A stretch of DNA of 64,000 nucleotides from Rhyzopertha dominica (lineage: Eukaryota; Arthropoda; Insecta; Coleoptera; Bostrichidae): contig QCXZ01000137.1 of NCBI GenBank assembly GCA_025024175.1, positions 73,966,680-74,030,679 on the forward strand, written 5' to 3'. Numbering within the stretch: the stretch's first letter is position 1; each line of letters begins with the position of its first letter. Positions 25,081 to 36,453 of this stretch are shown here, piece after piece. Below the pieces are notes generated by a model. The model was not told the origin of the DNA and ran no database searches. It saw nothing but the letters and a program-made list of their open reading frames with translations. Both the position numbers and the translations under genes were made by a program.

Positions 25081-26690
25081 GTTATAGAGGTGTCAAGGCT
25101 AAACCAAATCACAGGATATAACGCGCCAAAGCACAATCATGTATTGCTTCCCTAGGGTGAGTTTAATTGATTGGACTATAACTTAAATTCGTTCGTGTTA
25201 TTAGGTATGTATGACAGTGATAATTACACATTCTGTATGCAAATGAGACTGTAGACTTCACTCTGCTAATAAATCATGATCTCCTTTTGATGAACCATCA
25301 TAATCCAATCTATTAACAAGTAGCACATTTGACATGTTTCGCAAAACACGATCCTTCCAGGCAATGCGCCTAGTAGCATAGTATCAGCTGAATTGCGCCC
25401 AGATTTTATGCTAATCAGTGATTTGTCATGCTAGTGGCATCAAAATCGCCATTTTCTTTTGTTAACAAATGTCAGCCCTTGCGCGAAATAAAAAATAAAA
25501 ATAGACGGAGTCTCTTCTTCGCCATAGCAGCAGCTATTCGATGAAGAATTCATTTCGATTTTGGCTGCCCTGATTAATTCCGCGCTAACTTTAAGCTGAA
25601 CACCTAAACGCGGATATTCAACAGTTCAGTAAGCTTTCAGTGGATGCACCTTGGCAATTTGCATCCCGCAACGCCTCAAGGTGTGTGTAATATAATCATT
25701 TCTTATGAATTCACACCCCTGCACATTAAGCACGGACGTCAGGGAATAATTTACCAGGAAAGCCAGCTTAGCGCGAAGCAAAAGAAACCATTAGGGAACG
25801 GATATGGTAATTTGCTTCTGTGCCCAGCGTCTGAATTATTAGTATTGTTCCATTTGCACTGATAAAACTGACACGGCCTTTTCAGCGTGTGCCCGTCTTC
25901 CAGCTGGGCATATTTAGTATTATCGCAACCCATTTTCCCCTCTGTGATTCCCACGACGGGTTTCATGTGGAATGAAGTAAATAATATGACAGATTACGTA
26001 ATTAACGGGACCGACCGCATATGTGGGCTAATGCATTATTCTGCTATAAAAAAACTGAAACCTTTGGACACTGGAGTGGTTTTTAGCAAGGTTTATAAAT
26101 ACAGACATTTTAAATTATACGGGAACTCTGACATTCAGGTTTTGTATGTCAGGACATGTTCCGAGTCAAATTAAATATAACCATCCATTCAAAATACTCA
26201 TTTATTGATTGATGCGGGGCGAACTCATAATTAGTACATGCTTAGTGTCGTCTATGGTTTTGCGAGAATAATTTGTATTTTGTTTAATGAAAGACTAAAA
26301 CCGTATCCATTTTCAGTAAAATACTTTTTCTTCTTCTCATTAATGATGGCTAAGTAAGCAGCTCAAGACTAGGGAATTAGCTCGTGTTATTTGAATTAAC
26401 AAGAACCATAATACTTAACTACCATGCGTATTCCATGCTCTACCAATATAAATTTTGGTCTAAAGGTGTATTATTGGAGTCTAATGTTTATCCCGCATTT
26501 CTGTCGTAATTGCGTGGAAATCAACATCTAGTTATTCTCGTCATACCAAGTAGTACATTTTAACTTATGATAATTAGGTGTAGATTATCCTTATTGAACT
26601 GCTTTTACCGAACGTTTATTACTTGTGACGACTTCTCAATGTTATTCAAGCTTTAGTAGGTTATTTATGAGTACAATAATGCGTTTTCTC
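25081..26690. other. Non-genic region
   Basis: The frames at 25644-25862, 25751-25966 and 25887-26174 overlap on both strands in a GC-richer stretch (25500-26050) and none has a recognisable domain. This may be conserved non-coding DNA. Confidence 0.4.
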
Positions 26691-26704
26691 CAAATTCCTT
26701 TATT

Positions 26705-26760
26705 TTATAGGGTAAGCGGTTTCGAGGTGATTAATTAAACCTCATCCTCGGACCATCAGC
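26705..26760 (-). ncRNA. Degenerate hammerhead ribozyme motif in a PLE arm
   Basis: Minus strand: GGT, core CCGAGGA (family consensus CUGANGA, so U4 is C), one extra T, stem II GAGGT...ACCTC (perfect 5 bp), then GAAA and the start of stem III. The U4 substitution and an imperfect stem III suggest it is inactive, but the layout matches the other PLE copies. Confidence 0.45.
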
Positions 26761-27307
26761 TACAAAAAGAAGCATAAATCTACATACATTTAAATTTTAC
26801 AATCAATTTGGCTTACAATAAACTACTGCCATTCTGACGTTACTAATTTGACATAATTATCATTGCCACCTGAACGCTAAACTGTTTATAAAAAGGACTG
26901 TTAATCAGTGATGTAGATTCAAAATTTACTTGAGAATTTAGTGTTATTTCGTCAGGACATTTATCGGATCTTGTTATTTCTAAAATTTCTAATGAATTTA
27001 GTAATTGGGCGCTTTGCTCAATATGTAAAATATCAACATTTTTATTAATTTGTGATCAGTATCTAAAAGATGGTTTGCAAACAGAGAATAATTTTGTGCC
27101 AATCGCCAAGATCATAAATGTTCTTTTATTCTTGTTTTAAAATTTCTAAAGGTTCTGCCTTTATATACACAGTTACAGTCCTTGCATCGTAATTTGTACA
27201 CCGCACATTTATCAATCATTGGTACTATATCTTTGTTATTAAAACATTTATTGTAAGCTAAATTGATTGCAAAATGTAAATGTATGTAGATTTATGCTTC
27301 TTTTTGT

Positions 27308-27370
27308 AGCCGATGGTCCGAGGATGATATTTCATTAATTACCTCGAAACCGGTTACCTTATAAAATAAA
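27308..27370 (+). ncRNA. Degenerate hammerhead ribozyme motif in the inverted PLE arm
   Basis: Plus strand: GGT, CCGAGGA core, extra T, damaged stem II, CGAAA, then ACC/GGT as a loopless 3-bp stem III and ACC pairing back to GGT in stem I. A stem III without a loop can only form between two molecules, as known for PLE hammerheads. Confidence 0.45.
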
Positions 27371-27574
27371 GAAATTTGGAAAAAAGGCAATATTCTACTC
27401 ATAAATAATTATATTTACTCCAAAGTAGGGTCTACTTACTATTAAGTAGGCTAGTTACACATAGCGCAGATCAGTGAGAGATGACGTTTTGCTCTAAATT
27501 CAAGACGATAAAGTTTGGGAGGAATTTAATAATGTCTTTAAAAAATTACCATTATCCCGTTTGTAAGCTAGAAA

Positions 27575-27853
27575 CTAGAAACGCAAAAAGCCAAATTTTG
27601 GCTTGCTAAAAACTGAACTGCAATTATTTCTTCTACGATAGTACGCCAGCGATTTTTTCCCGATTGTGGAACATCTGAAGATCCTTATCAAAAGTGAAGT
27701 TTCAGTAGCTTTAATACATTGTAAACAATTTTTCTGCCGATTTAAGTGATCTGAACAATAACACCAATCTGAATCACCAGAAGTAGCGATAGCTAAAGTA
27801 GTATCTTTACCAAACAGTTTGCCAGGGAAACAAAATATAGGATTTAATTTCAT
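27575..27853 (-). pseudogene. TTF/ZMYM-type zinc finger fragment of a hAT-like transposase
   Basis: A 92-codon minus-strand frame begins KLNPIFCFPGKLFGKDTT and continues GDSDWCYCSDHL and then RQKNCLQCIKATE. This follows the pattern of the TTF-type finger in ZMYM1/hAT proteins (CFPC.LF......G..DW......H). The second cysteine of the CFPC motif is a glycine, and no dimerisation or catalytic region follows, so it is a relic. Confidence 0.55.
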
Positions 27854-27859
27854 AGACTA

Positions 27860-28555
27860 ACATAGCTGTACGCGTTTACTAAATAAATCGTAATACTAGC
27901 TAGAACTAAATCTTCTACATATTATCACAAGGAATCTTGAAATTGGAATTTATTTGACTAGGTGCATCCTCATTTAATATATCAACAATTTTGCTTGTCA
28001 GGATGAGTGGCCTTGTATCAGGATCATTCAAATTAAAACTGAAGCATATCCAACTTCCATCGTTGAAGAAGTGTATATCGGTAACTATTTGACTTACAAA
28101 GAGTCTAATCTATTTAAAAATGGGAAATATTATTTACAAAAGCGCATAGTTTAAAATATATTGCCAAAAGACCAAAACAAGTTCGAAAATCGCTATTTTT
28201 TTCCCACCAATATACCTACTACCTACTACAGGTCCAAAACACAAGCAAAAATAACGCTAATCATTCGTTTAATGTAGGTTTCATGTAAAGTTTCACCGGT
28301 CTACTACATACTTTACTTTTTCATATTTTTGAAATGTGATTATTTGTCAAGAATAGTAGTAGAATAGAATACCAAGATAAAATTGCTTCTAATGCGATAT
28401 CTACATGTATAAGTAAACATAATGACCTTCGCTTTATAAAGGTCACTTTCCTTCTGTTACAAAAATGTTGGTACTTTAAAGCTTCTGTAGTCTAATCACC
28501 TTATCCTCAATTTCAAACTTAGAAAAAAAATTATGCGACTTACTCGCTTTATTGT
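27860..28555. other. Non-genic AT-rich DNA
   Basis: No supported feature. Confidence 0.4.
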
Positions 28556-28559
28556 TTTA

Positions 28560-29052
<493 letters not shown>

Positions 29053-29054
29053 AT

Positions 29055-30479
29055 GTTATTCCATTGAGACCAATACATAAGCTATTTCATTTGAAACAAT
29101 GTAGAGGAGTTCTGGCAATTTGAAAGGAATATTCTCCAAAGTTTTACTTTTTGTAAGCTTTACTGCATTAATGGCAGAACTTGTAATCTCCAACATTTCG
29201 AGATTTTGTCGTGAGGTGTAAGCAATTTAAGCAAATGAAGATGATTTTCAAGAATTAACTCTTATGTTCCTTTGCGTATGCTATAGTCGTCTACTGCAAA
29301 TATAAAGTACACCTCTGCGCTTGCATGCTTTGCATAGCTACTGTAATAACGATCTATGCACGTAAACTTCCATGATCGCAATAAAAATTAGAGCGTAAGT
29401 AATTCTCCATGTTACAGCCCCTTTAAGTGCCTGCTCTCGTGTGCTTCCTTCCCCAATTACTTTAAATAAAGTAATTAAATAATTCGCACCACCATACCTA
29501 CTGAAATATGAACCGTTTTAAAAAAGTACGTAATGCAATTAGGATGAGCAGGCCATAGGGCACAGCAACCACCAACTTGGCCTTCGTATCACGTTTGCCT
29601 TGTTTATCATTGCCCTTAATGGAACCCCTGTTATTAAATTTAATTTTAACGCCATCCTGTGCAAAGGTATTACTCAACTGCCAGTACAAGCACATTATAT
29701 AGGAGCCTTAATATTAGCACTGTAAATCGTTTAAGGCGAAATTTAGTATGTGGTCTTCATACTTCACAAATAACGGTATTTAACTTCTCTGTAAATGGAT
29801 TAATTTAGATGGTTCGTTATTTGGATATTTCATTACATATACAGTTTCTACATATACATATACAAATATCTGAATGCATCATTTCAGAAACTAACACATC
29901 GTGAACAACTTGACAAACTCTGTTTTTCAACTACGTAAATCTGTTTAACCGGTAACGCTCGAAGTTTGGAATTTATAGTTACAACTGCTGCACTAAATTT
30001 TCACATATTCGCTCACACTCGGCGTAAATTTAATTTATTAAGCCATAGCAAGCCGCTTCTGCAGAGTTTGCAAACATATTAGACTGATTAACATATATTT
30101 GATCAATTACCAACAAACAAAGTAGCCAGGTTAGTTTAATGCATGCTGGCGTTGCAGCAAGGTAGTTAAGTATAGCTTTGCAGACAGCCCACCCTTTGTA
30201 GTGAGACTATGTACCGAGTAATTACTATAGCTTCCATTTAAACTATTGTCTAATAGCTTGCTTTAGTGTAGCGTCACATCTTGCTGGAAGATCACATATT
30301 ACTTTAAAACTTCAATGTGACAGCTTTTGCACATCAATATTTTTATTACGATGCAATTGTCGAAAAAAATATAATGGGTGGTCAACATATAAATATTGTA
30401 TTCATGGTAGGCACTTTTTTGTGCATAAGAACGTAAACTTTCACGACCAGAATTAGATTGAAATCTTTTTAGGTTAAAC
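29055..30479. other. Non-genic region
   Basis: No supported gene. The 65-codon minus-strand frame at 29498-29695 has no recognised domain; a GC-richer patch at 29400-29700 could be conserved non-coding DNA. Confidence 0.4.
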
Positions 30480-31260
30480 CGCGTTTGATTTTGGACGTTT
30501 CTTCCGCACTTGTACGGAATATCATTATCAGGATAGGAAAAAGTTTGCCTGATTCAGAAATTGATATATCACAAAGTTTTTGTGATGTATGGCGAAAAGA
30601 AGACGCATGCAGCTACCGATACCGAGTGACAAGGGCATCAAGAAATGGGAGAGAATTGTTGCTTTCGATTTCCATCGCGAATTTTATATCGTAATGTTAG
30701 GAATTAAGGTTATCTGAGAAGGTTGTTAAAGTGTTGGAGCCGTGGGGCCATATAATAAAAAGTGTCGTCGTTTCAGGTCAGATAATTCTAAAGCTATTTG
30801 TTCAGTCTTCCATGAATATGTTTGCCACTACTGGTGACAATAGGTTTATCAGAAATTTGTTGGTAGAATCCACCATGAAATGTGAAAGTCAAGTGAGACT
30901 TTTTACCAAGTCTGCCAAAATTGGAAGTTTTTTAAACAAGAACGTGACGTCAAAATTTACCAGAATGTGTCCTGGGTCGAGCGTGAGTTTCGATAGTATA
31001 TTTACAGAGTGTTTGGAATTGAGAACATGTGAAAATGCTTCCTTCAAAAGATTCGCTAATGGCGATGTTATAAGTGGATGAGTCGATAGTGCTGGCAATA
31101 ATAGGCCTAAGTGAAATTTCCTTTTTATGAATAATCTTAATCGCGAAAATAGTTCATCTCTCCATTCTTGGTACCCAATCACCCAACGGCTATCCCCACT
31201 TTCACAATCAGATCAGACACAACGTTTATCTATCGTTTTCTTGCCTTCCTAGAATTTGGT
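30480..31260 (-). pseudogene. Penelope-like element reverse transcriptase fragment
   Basis: The minus-strand frame 30889-31182 contains LLKEAFSHVLNSKHSVNILS and DPGHILVNFDVTFLFKKLPI, the PLE RT block usually reading SFDVVSLFTKVP. After it come LLSPVVANIFMED (30800-30840), a DDTF / IIWPHGSNTLTT pair split by a frameshift (30730-30770) and a SNNSLPFLDALVTR stretch (about 30635-30680). These blocks are in the correct PLE order. The GIY-YIG domain is absent. A hammerhead-like sequence lies just beyond the 5' end at 31294-31340. Confidence 0.8.
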
Positions 31261-31293
31261 TTAGCTCGGACGTGTTTCTCGCGTTAGGTTTCT

Positions 31294-31340
31294 ACTTGAT
31301 GATGCCCCTTACATGTGCGGGCGAAACGCCGTCCTTATTC
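31294..31340 (+). ncRNA. Possible hammerhead-like motif beside a PLE
   Basis: TTGATGA (consensus CUGANGA), an extra T, stem II GCCC...GGGC, GAAA, then ACG-C-CGT as a small stem III followed by C. Stem I does not pair well and C3 appears to be T, so this is a weak, degenerate candidate. Its position beside the PLE RT fragment is the main support. Confidence 0.35.
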
Positions 31341-32100
31341 CAAAATCAGACGGGGTCTAACCCATCAAAAAATCTAAGATTTCAACTTTATGGTGTACTT
31401 CGCGTAAACAGTACTTTGAGGTATTTCTGTTTTTTTTCGACTTTCGTATAATTTTTTTACGACCTTATCTTGCTAATTTTAAAATTGAGTCGATATTCTT
31501 CGAGCAATGACATTTAATTTAATTGTAGCTAATAATGGATTCTAAAAACAATAGGCAAATAATGGGAAACACGATAGGTCTTCCTCCACTAAACAGTCAG
31601 TGCATATTTTACAACAGGCGAAACTTTTCAGCATGTCAGTCGCAAGTCACAGGTTCGTGTATCGATCTATTATAAACTACCTGTACCTAAAGGGTTTGCC
31701 AGGCAGGGTTGGCATGATTAAAACAAAATGTTTAAAACAGAATGTTTTAAACTTGTTTAAAACAACGCTTCTGTTTAAAACGAACGTTTTAAACATTTGT
31801 TTAAAACAAACGTTAACGCTTAAAACGTTCGTTTTAAACAGTGTTTTTTTGTTAATGTTTTAAACAGTGTTTTTTGATGACTATTGTGTGTGATTCATTA
31901 ATTATTACTATTAAGCTCGTTTATCCTCAACAAATAGATAGACAAGATTATTAGCAATTACATATCTACATAATGTCACCCCACATTTGCATTAAAAATG
32001 AATTGAATACAAAACCAGACTCAGTTAGAAAATACGTAAATGTTTTTTCAAACTTTTTATTGATACAACAGTTTTAATTTAACTTTAACATTTTTTTGTA

Positions 32101-32160
32101 TTTAATGAATAGGCAAAGCGCTTTCAGCTATAATTAGCCATCATCAGTGCCTCATTATGT
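32101..32160 (-). ncRNA. Hammerhead ribozyme motif, left PLE arm
   Basis: Minus strand: outer stem I AATGA, inner GGCA, core CTGATGA, one extra T, stem II GGCTA-ATTA-TAGCT, GAAA, loopless AGC/GCT stem III, T17, inner TGCC, outer TCATT. Both stem I segments are perfectly complementary. All conserved core bases are present; the single base between A9 and stem II is unusual but recurs in other PLE copies here. The 3-bp stem III implies dimer folding. Confidence 0.65.
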
Positions 32161-32830
32161 AAAAAAGAATACAAAAGAATTTATAAACCTGACATTGTCA
32201 AAATCGAAATAAGCAATCGTGACTTCAAACAAAAAAGTAGCCTGCATGCCAAAAGCACAAACATGAAATCAATGATTAAATAAAGAATTTATTTAGAATA
32301 GGAAATCTAAAATTACATAAATCATTCAAAATTGTAAAATTACCGTTATCTATAATTTTGTATATTTCAAGAATTTCTAGAAAATTTAATTTTGAGGATT
32401 TGTTACAAACATGTAAAAAATTTAAATTATTTAAAGAGGCAGTGTGTTTAAATGACAATAAATGATTTGCTAATGAAGAATTTGTATTAACTATATTAGT
32501 ATTTTTCATATTGTTTCAAGTATTCATTGCCTCTAATTGAAAAAGATCTTCCGCTTTGACCAATATAAACAGAATTACAATCGTTACAAGAAAAACTATA
32601 AACTCCCGAATGATTCAAAACTGGAACTTTGTCTTTATTGCGAACAAAATGGTAATTTTACAATTTTGAACGATTTTTGTAATTTTAGTTGTCCTTTTCT
32701 AAATTCTTTATTTGATCATTGATTTCATGTTTGTGCTTTTGGCATGCAGGCTACTTTTTTGTTTGAAGTCAAGATTGCTTGTTTCGATTTTAACAATGTC
32801 AGGTTTATAAATTCTTTTGTATTCTTTTTT

Positions 32831-32890
32831 ACACAATGAGGGACTGATGATGGCTAATTACAGCTGAAAGCGCTTTGCCTATTCATTAAA
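32831..32890 (+). ncRNA. Hammerhead ribozyme motif, right (inverted) PLE arm
   Basis: Same architecture as the left arm on the opposite strand: AATGA, GGGA (one mismatch to TGCC), CTGATGA, extra T, stem II GGCTA/CAGCT with its terminal pair lost, GAAA, AGC/GCT, T, TGCC, TCATT. Confidence 0.6.
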
Positions 32891-33174
32891 TATAGTGGAT
32901 TTGATAGACTTCGGGGAGATTTATTGTAGAAGTAAACATTACTCTTATATCCACTTAGAGGAAAATGGACCAGTTTACACTGTTTAAAAGTCTTAATCTT
33001 AACGTAACAGAAAAATTTGTATTTCTGGTCCAATACTACAAAACAATAAATAAGACGTTCATTCAACACTTACTAGATAATTATATCTTTAGTACAAAAA
33101 AAAACAAATAGTTATCAGAACTTGGGAATATAAAAAACAATAAACAAAGAATCAAAAAATAACAGCATTTTTAC

Positions 33175-33320
33175 TTTTTTACTAGTGTAACCATATCTTT
33201 TTTGCACTTCTTACATTGAGCTCGCATTCTACCATTTTGCACCTTAATTTTGTCAAAGTTATTCCACACTGTATCGTTCCTACTACGCCATTGTAACTGT
33301 TGAACTTTAAACTTTTAAAC
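33175..33320 (-). pseudogene. BED-type zinc finger of the hAT transposase (fragment)
   Basis: Conceptual minus-strand translation reads SRNDTVWNNFDKIKVQNGRM then RAQCKKCKKDM. This matches the BED finger pattern VW..F.K......A.C..C. A stop follows soon after, and the expected histidines lie in a degraded stretch. It sits inside the hAT element in the expected position, near one terminus. Confidence 0.55.
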
Positions 33321-33789
33321 AGACAATGCCGATTTCTATTCTCTTTGTTAAAGTTGATATTAGCTAATATTAACCCAGTAACCTTAAATTGGGGTATGTG
33401 ATTGGTCTAGATTTTAAGAGCAATGTTGATTTTAGTTTAAACTAAAAAAGAGAAACCGACTCATAATAACTAAAATTGTTGCGTAAACAAAAAAAAACAA
33501 ATGACAACTGATAATCGTAGTCATCTAGGGATTTTTAGACAACTGCTACGCTCCGCTCCATCTGCTCGTATTTATTTTCATTACTATGTATAGTAAATTT
33601 GCATGAGGGTTTATGTTTAAAACAGTGTTTAAAACGTTTTAAACATGTTTTCAACTAAATTAAAAAAACATGTTTAAAACGATTTAAACATGTTTAAATT
33701 AAAAAAAACTGTTTGTTTTGTTTAATTTAAAAAAAAAACATGTTTTTTGCCAACCCTGTTGCCAGGTAAGGAGATTTATAAAAATATGG

Positions 33790-33965
33790 TCGATACAATG
33801 CACGACGTCTGCTTTTTTAGCCCACGGTCAAGAATTGTATTGCTTTAACAAAAGATGAAAAATTTCCATTGAGGATGACCAAAGACTTGGAAGGCCAATC
33901 TTTTGTCAACCCCTGAAACCACTGATGCAGTCCATGACATGATATTATAAAATTGATTAAAAAAC
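33790..33965 (+). pseudogene. Mariner-type transposase fragment
   Basis: Frame-shifted plus-strand translation gives PKTWKANLLSTPETTDAVHD and MI. This resembles the mariner transposase N-terminal linker, which usually reads like ED..R.GRP..STTPE....VH.. in this family. Only about 60 codons remain, adjoining the right end of the hAT element. No TIRs were found. Confidence 0.4.
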
Positions 33966-35590
33966 ATGGCGCTATAGGGCAACCTGATATTTCTGGATGT
34001 TTCAAAGCTAGAGGGAGTCAAAAGTATAAAATGAAATTATTTTTTATTAAATCCTCAGATGATATTATTTTTGTGACCACTCTATACTCAAAAAATTCAT
34101 GACATATTATTTTGTTTATCATGCGATTAAACCATTTTTCTCTACGTTAGAGCTATATCACTTTTAAGCAAAATATCTTTTGTAATATTTCTATACCTGC
34201 TCTGGTTTTAAAGAAAAAAAACATTTTTCAAAACTCTTAGTGTCAGTGTTGAACGCAATTATATAATTAAGTCTCGCCATTACCATGGCCAATCATAATA
34301 ATTTTCTGGGCAAATATTCATTTTTCTAAAATGTACGTATTGTTAATGCCTTTTTATTTGATTCAAACACGAACGGGGATGTATGTATATTTTTGTGTGT
34401 GCAATAAAGAATTATTATCATCGACTTTAGATACGAACACTTAATAACCTACCCAAACAGTTTAAATACCCCGTTAGTTAATTCAGTCCCCAGCAAGAGA
34501 GCATGAAAAAGATTTAAAATTCAGTAAGGATCAACATTCCTAATGTGCAGAGATGATAAAAACGCTGGCAAATGATGTATATTATTTCAGCACTTGATAA
34601 AATTCTTCCCTTTTGTCACAAATAATGGCGCTACATAATACGAGCGTGTATTCAGAAATGAGATCCCATCAAGCAAGGGGTCGCTAATGAATGTCAATAA
34701 AAACCAGATGAATAAACCGGCTTCGTTTCCAGACGAAAATGAAATGTATAGCATGATACCACGCTGCGTTAAATTATACATATAAATGCCTTTTCTCCCA
34801 ATGCGTACAAAACCTTTCACGGTGGCAGAAAGCATCCGCATAAAGGGATATGTGCAGTGCCGTGGTGGATGCATTTGCATACATCAGGCAACGATGTCAG
34901 CGCTAACCATCGCTCACTACAGAGGATGATTGATTACATCTCGGTTTTTACCGAAAATAATACGTTTTAAACTAACCGTGGAAGACTTTTCGTCGTATGC
35001 TTTCGGACTGCCATCAGCGGGACCATCCATATTCCGAAAGAAATACATTCCTCCTGTCAACGACCGTTTTCAACGTTTATTAGTGTTCGTATATGGAGAA
35101 ACTTTCAGTTCATGCAGGAATTCCGTTTGACAAATGCGCAGGCAAGCGTAAGCCAACGGTATCCGTATGCCCCCATGTAGTAATAACAGCTATATGCGAC
35201 TGACTGTGGTGTCGCGAAGTAGGGTTTATGTGGAAACCGACGTCGGGGCGAATTTTTCTGTGCTGTGAGTGACATAAATAATAAATTACGTTAAGCGAAG
35301 GGAAGTTTAAAAAGTATCGTCTCGCCCGCTGAATACTTGGATATAACTTCGCTTGACGTTGCATCGAAATCTTTAAGTGTTTTTGATCTAGAAGTATAGA
35401 TGATTCATTTGCTTAAAAGCGTTCCTTTGTCAGAAATGTCATTTTGTTTTAGTGTCGCGACACTAGGAATTGCAGTTTGTGGCCATCTCGCAGTGCAACT
35501 ACATTTATCATGAAATGTAGTACATTGATGTGTCTAATATAGCGTTGACTCCAGTAATGAAAACGTAGAACACACTATTATCTACACGTA
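33966..35590. other. Non-genic region
   Basis: No supported gene. The frames at 34587-34880, 34930-35130 and 35110-35364 lie in a GC-richer block (34580-35370) with overlapping frames on both strands and no domain. This could be conserved non-coding DNA. Confidence 0.4.
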
Positions 35591-35598
35591 AATTACTT

Positions 35599-35670
35599 TG
35601 ATAGCGCAGTTGGCTAGCGCCTTTTACTAGTGTTCAAAAGGTCCCGGGTTCAAATACTGGTCAAAGGTGA
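35599..35670 (+). tRNA. tRNA-like sequence (pseudogene or SINE head)
   Basis: It has an acceptor-like pair CTTTGA/TCAAAG, a perfect A box (TAGCGCAGTTGG), a D stem GCGC/GCGC and an anticodon-type stem CTTTT/AAAAG with a 10-nt loop instead of 7. A B-box-like GGGTTCAAATAC follows. The oversized anticodon loop and weak T stem indicate a tRNA pseudogene or a tRNA-derived SINE head rather than a working tRNA. No CCA or SINE tail was seen. Confidence 0.45.
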
Positions 35671-35834
35671 CAATACTTTTTCATTACATATGTTGGCCTG
35701 TTGACCACATACGTATCTCTTATCTTCATTAATATGCATTCATTCATTAATATGCATTGATTATTTTTGATTATTTTTCTAGATTGATTGATGGTGCAGT
35801 GTGTATTTATTTGCACGTACACCATGTTATATGA

Positions 35835-36446
35835 ATACTGGCCTGAAAAATAAATCTTCTCCCAACGTCAGTATAATACTCCTAAAGCATTCAGCCAATT
35901 CCATTCTGATAAGCATCTGCAGTCAGCGTAAGGACATAATGTGCTGGTAGAGGGTAACTATACAAAATCCCTTTCACATTGTCAAAAGCAATTTGCGAAG
36001 TCCACTCGAAAGACTTGTCCTTTTTGAAAAGATCCTACAATGGTTCATTCAATTCATGAAGATAGTGAACAAACTTCCCATAATAATTGACCTGTTTCAA
36101 AAACGAGCATACATCACCACCAGAAGATGGAGTTTTCATCCTCTTGATTGGTTCAATTCTTCCTTGACCTGGATGTATGCCCTCCGCAGATATGATTGTT
36201 CCAGGGTGCTTACCCGATTCCATATAGAATTTGCTTTTTTCGTGCTTCACGCTTCATGCGAAATTCCCATACTTCTAGTTTTTTTAAGACTTAATGAAGA
36301 TTGTTATCATGGGTTGAAAAATCAGATGCGGCTAATAAAATGTCACAAAGACACTTCAATACTAGAAGGGCGCGCTTCGCTGAGAAATGGTTGTAGCAGA
36401 TTGCAGACCATAAATAAGCGTTATATAAGTGATCAAACCACGATGG
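35835..36446 (-). pseudogene. Gypsy LTR retrotransposon pol, part 3 (end of RT, start of RNase H)
   Basis: Minus strand: THRGLITYITLIYGLQSATT (36380-36446) is the RT block usually reading NTHRGL..Y.RL.FG. It is followed by DILLAASDFSTHDNNLH (36300-36350), GTIISAEGIHPGQGRIEPIK (about 36150-36215) and SFLKQVNYYGKFVHYLHEL (36050-36110). The last block is LTLTADAYQNGIG (RNase H, about 35900-35940). It continues the segment at 38129-38936 after removal of the TIR element. Frameshifts are scattered through it; integrase and LTRs are not present. Confidence 0.85.
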
Positions 36447-36453
36447 GTGCTGA

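Larger units (their letters stand above)
26690..27385 (-). mobile_element. Penelope-like element fragment with inverted hammerhead-bearing ends
   Basis: Minus-strand translation of 26905-27240, with several stops, reads DKCAVYKLRCKDCNCVYKGR then TFRNFKTRIKEHL, and further on FANHLLDTDH. This is the GIY-YIG endonuclease of PLEs in degraded form (CVYKG in place of the YIG motif, then the R..R.KEH helix). The domain is flanked by inverted copies of about 100 bp: 26695-26800 and 27285-27385 are reverse complements with scattered mismatches. Each arm carries a hammerhead-like motif. The RT domain is missing, and the open frame is broken throughout. Confidence 0.75.
32095..32900 (-). mobile_element. 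Penelope-like element fragment nested in the hAT, with inverted ends
   Basis: On the minus strand, 32510-32640 encodes LNHSGVYSFSCNDCNSVYIG then QSGRSF, the GIY-YIG start (SVYIG). After a frameshift, 32276-32509 gives SSLANHLLSFKHTASLNNLN and LNFLEILEIYKI, the usual PLE C-terminus. The 250 bp at the left end (32095-32345) reappears inverted at 32645-32900, even within the C-terminal coding part: both strands encode a GNFTILND-type peptide. RT is missing. A hammerhead motif is present in each arm. Confidence 0.8.
31704..33758. mobile_element. hAT-superfamily DNA transposon with 8-bp target duplication, interrupted by a PLE
   Basis: The element starts CAGGGTTGGCATG and ends TTTTGCCAACCCTG, inverted termini of the CAGGG class. 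It is flanked on both sides by TTGCCAGG (31696-31703 and 33759-33766), an exact 8-bp target-site duplication as hAT transposases make. Subterminal regions (31715-31870 and 33610-33745) are packed with GTTTAAAC/GTTTTAAAC-type repeats in both orientations, probable transposase binding sites. The minus strand at 33175-33320 encodes a BED-finger-like stretch. The catalytic domain is not recognisable, and the centre is replaced or interrupted by a PLE (32095-32900). Confidence 0.8.
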
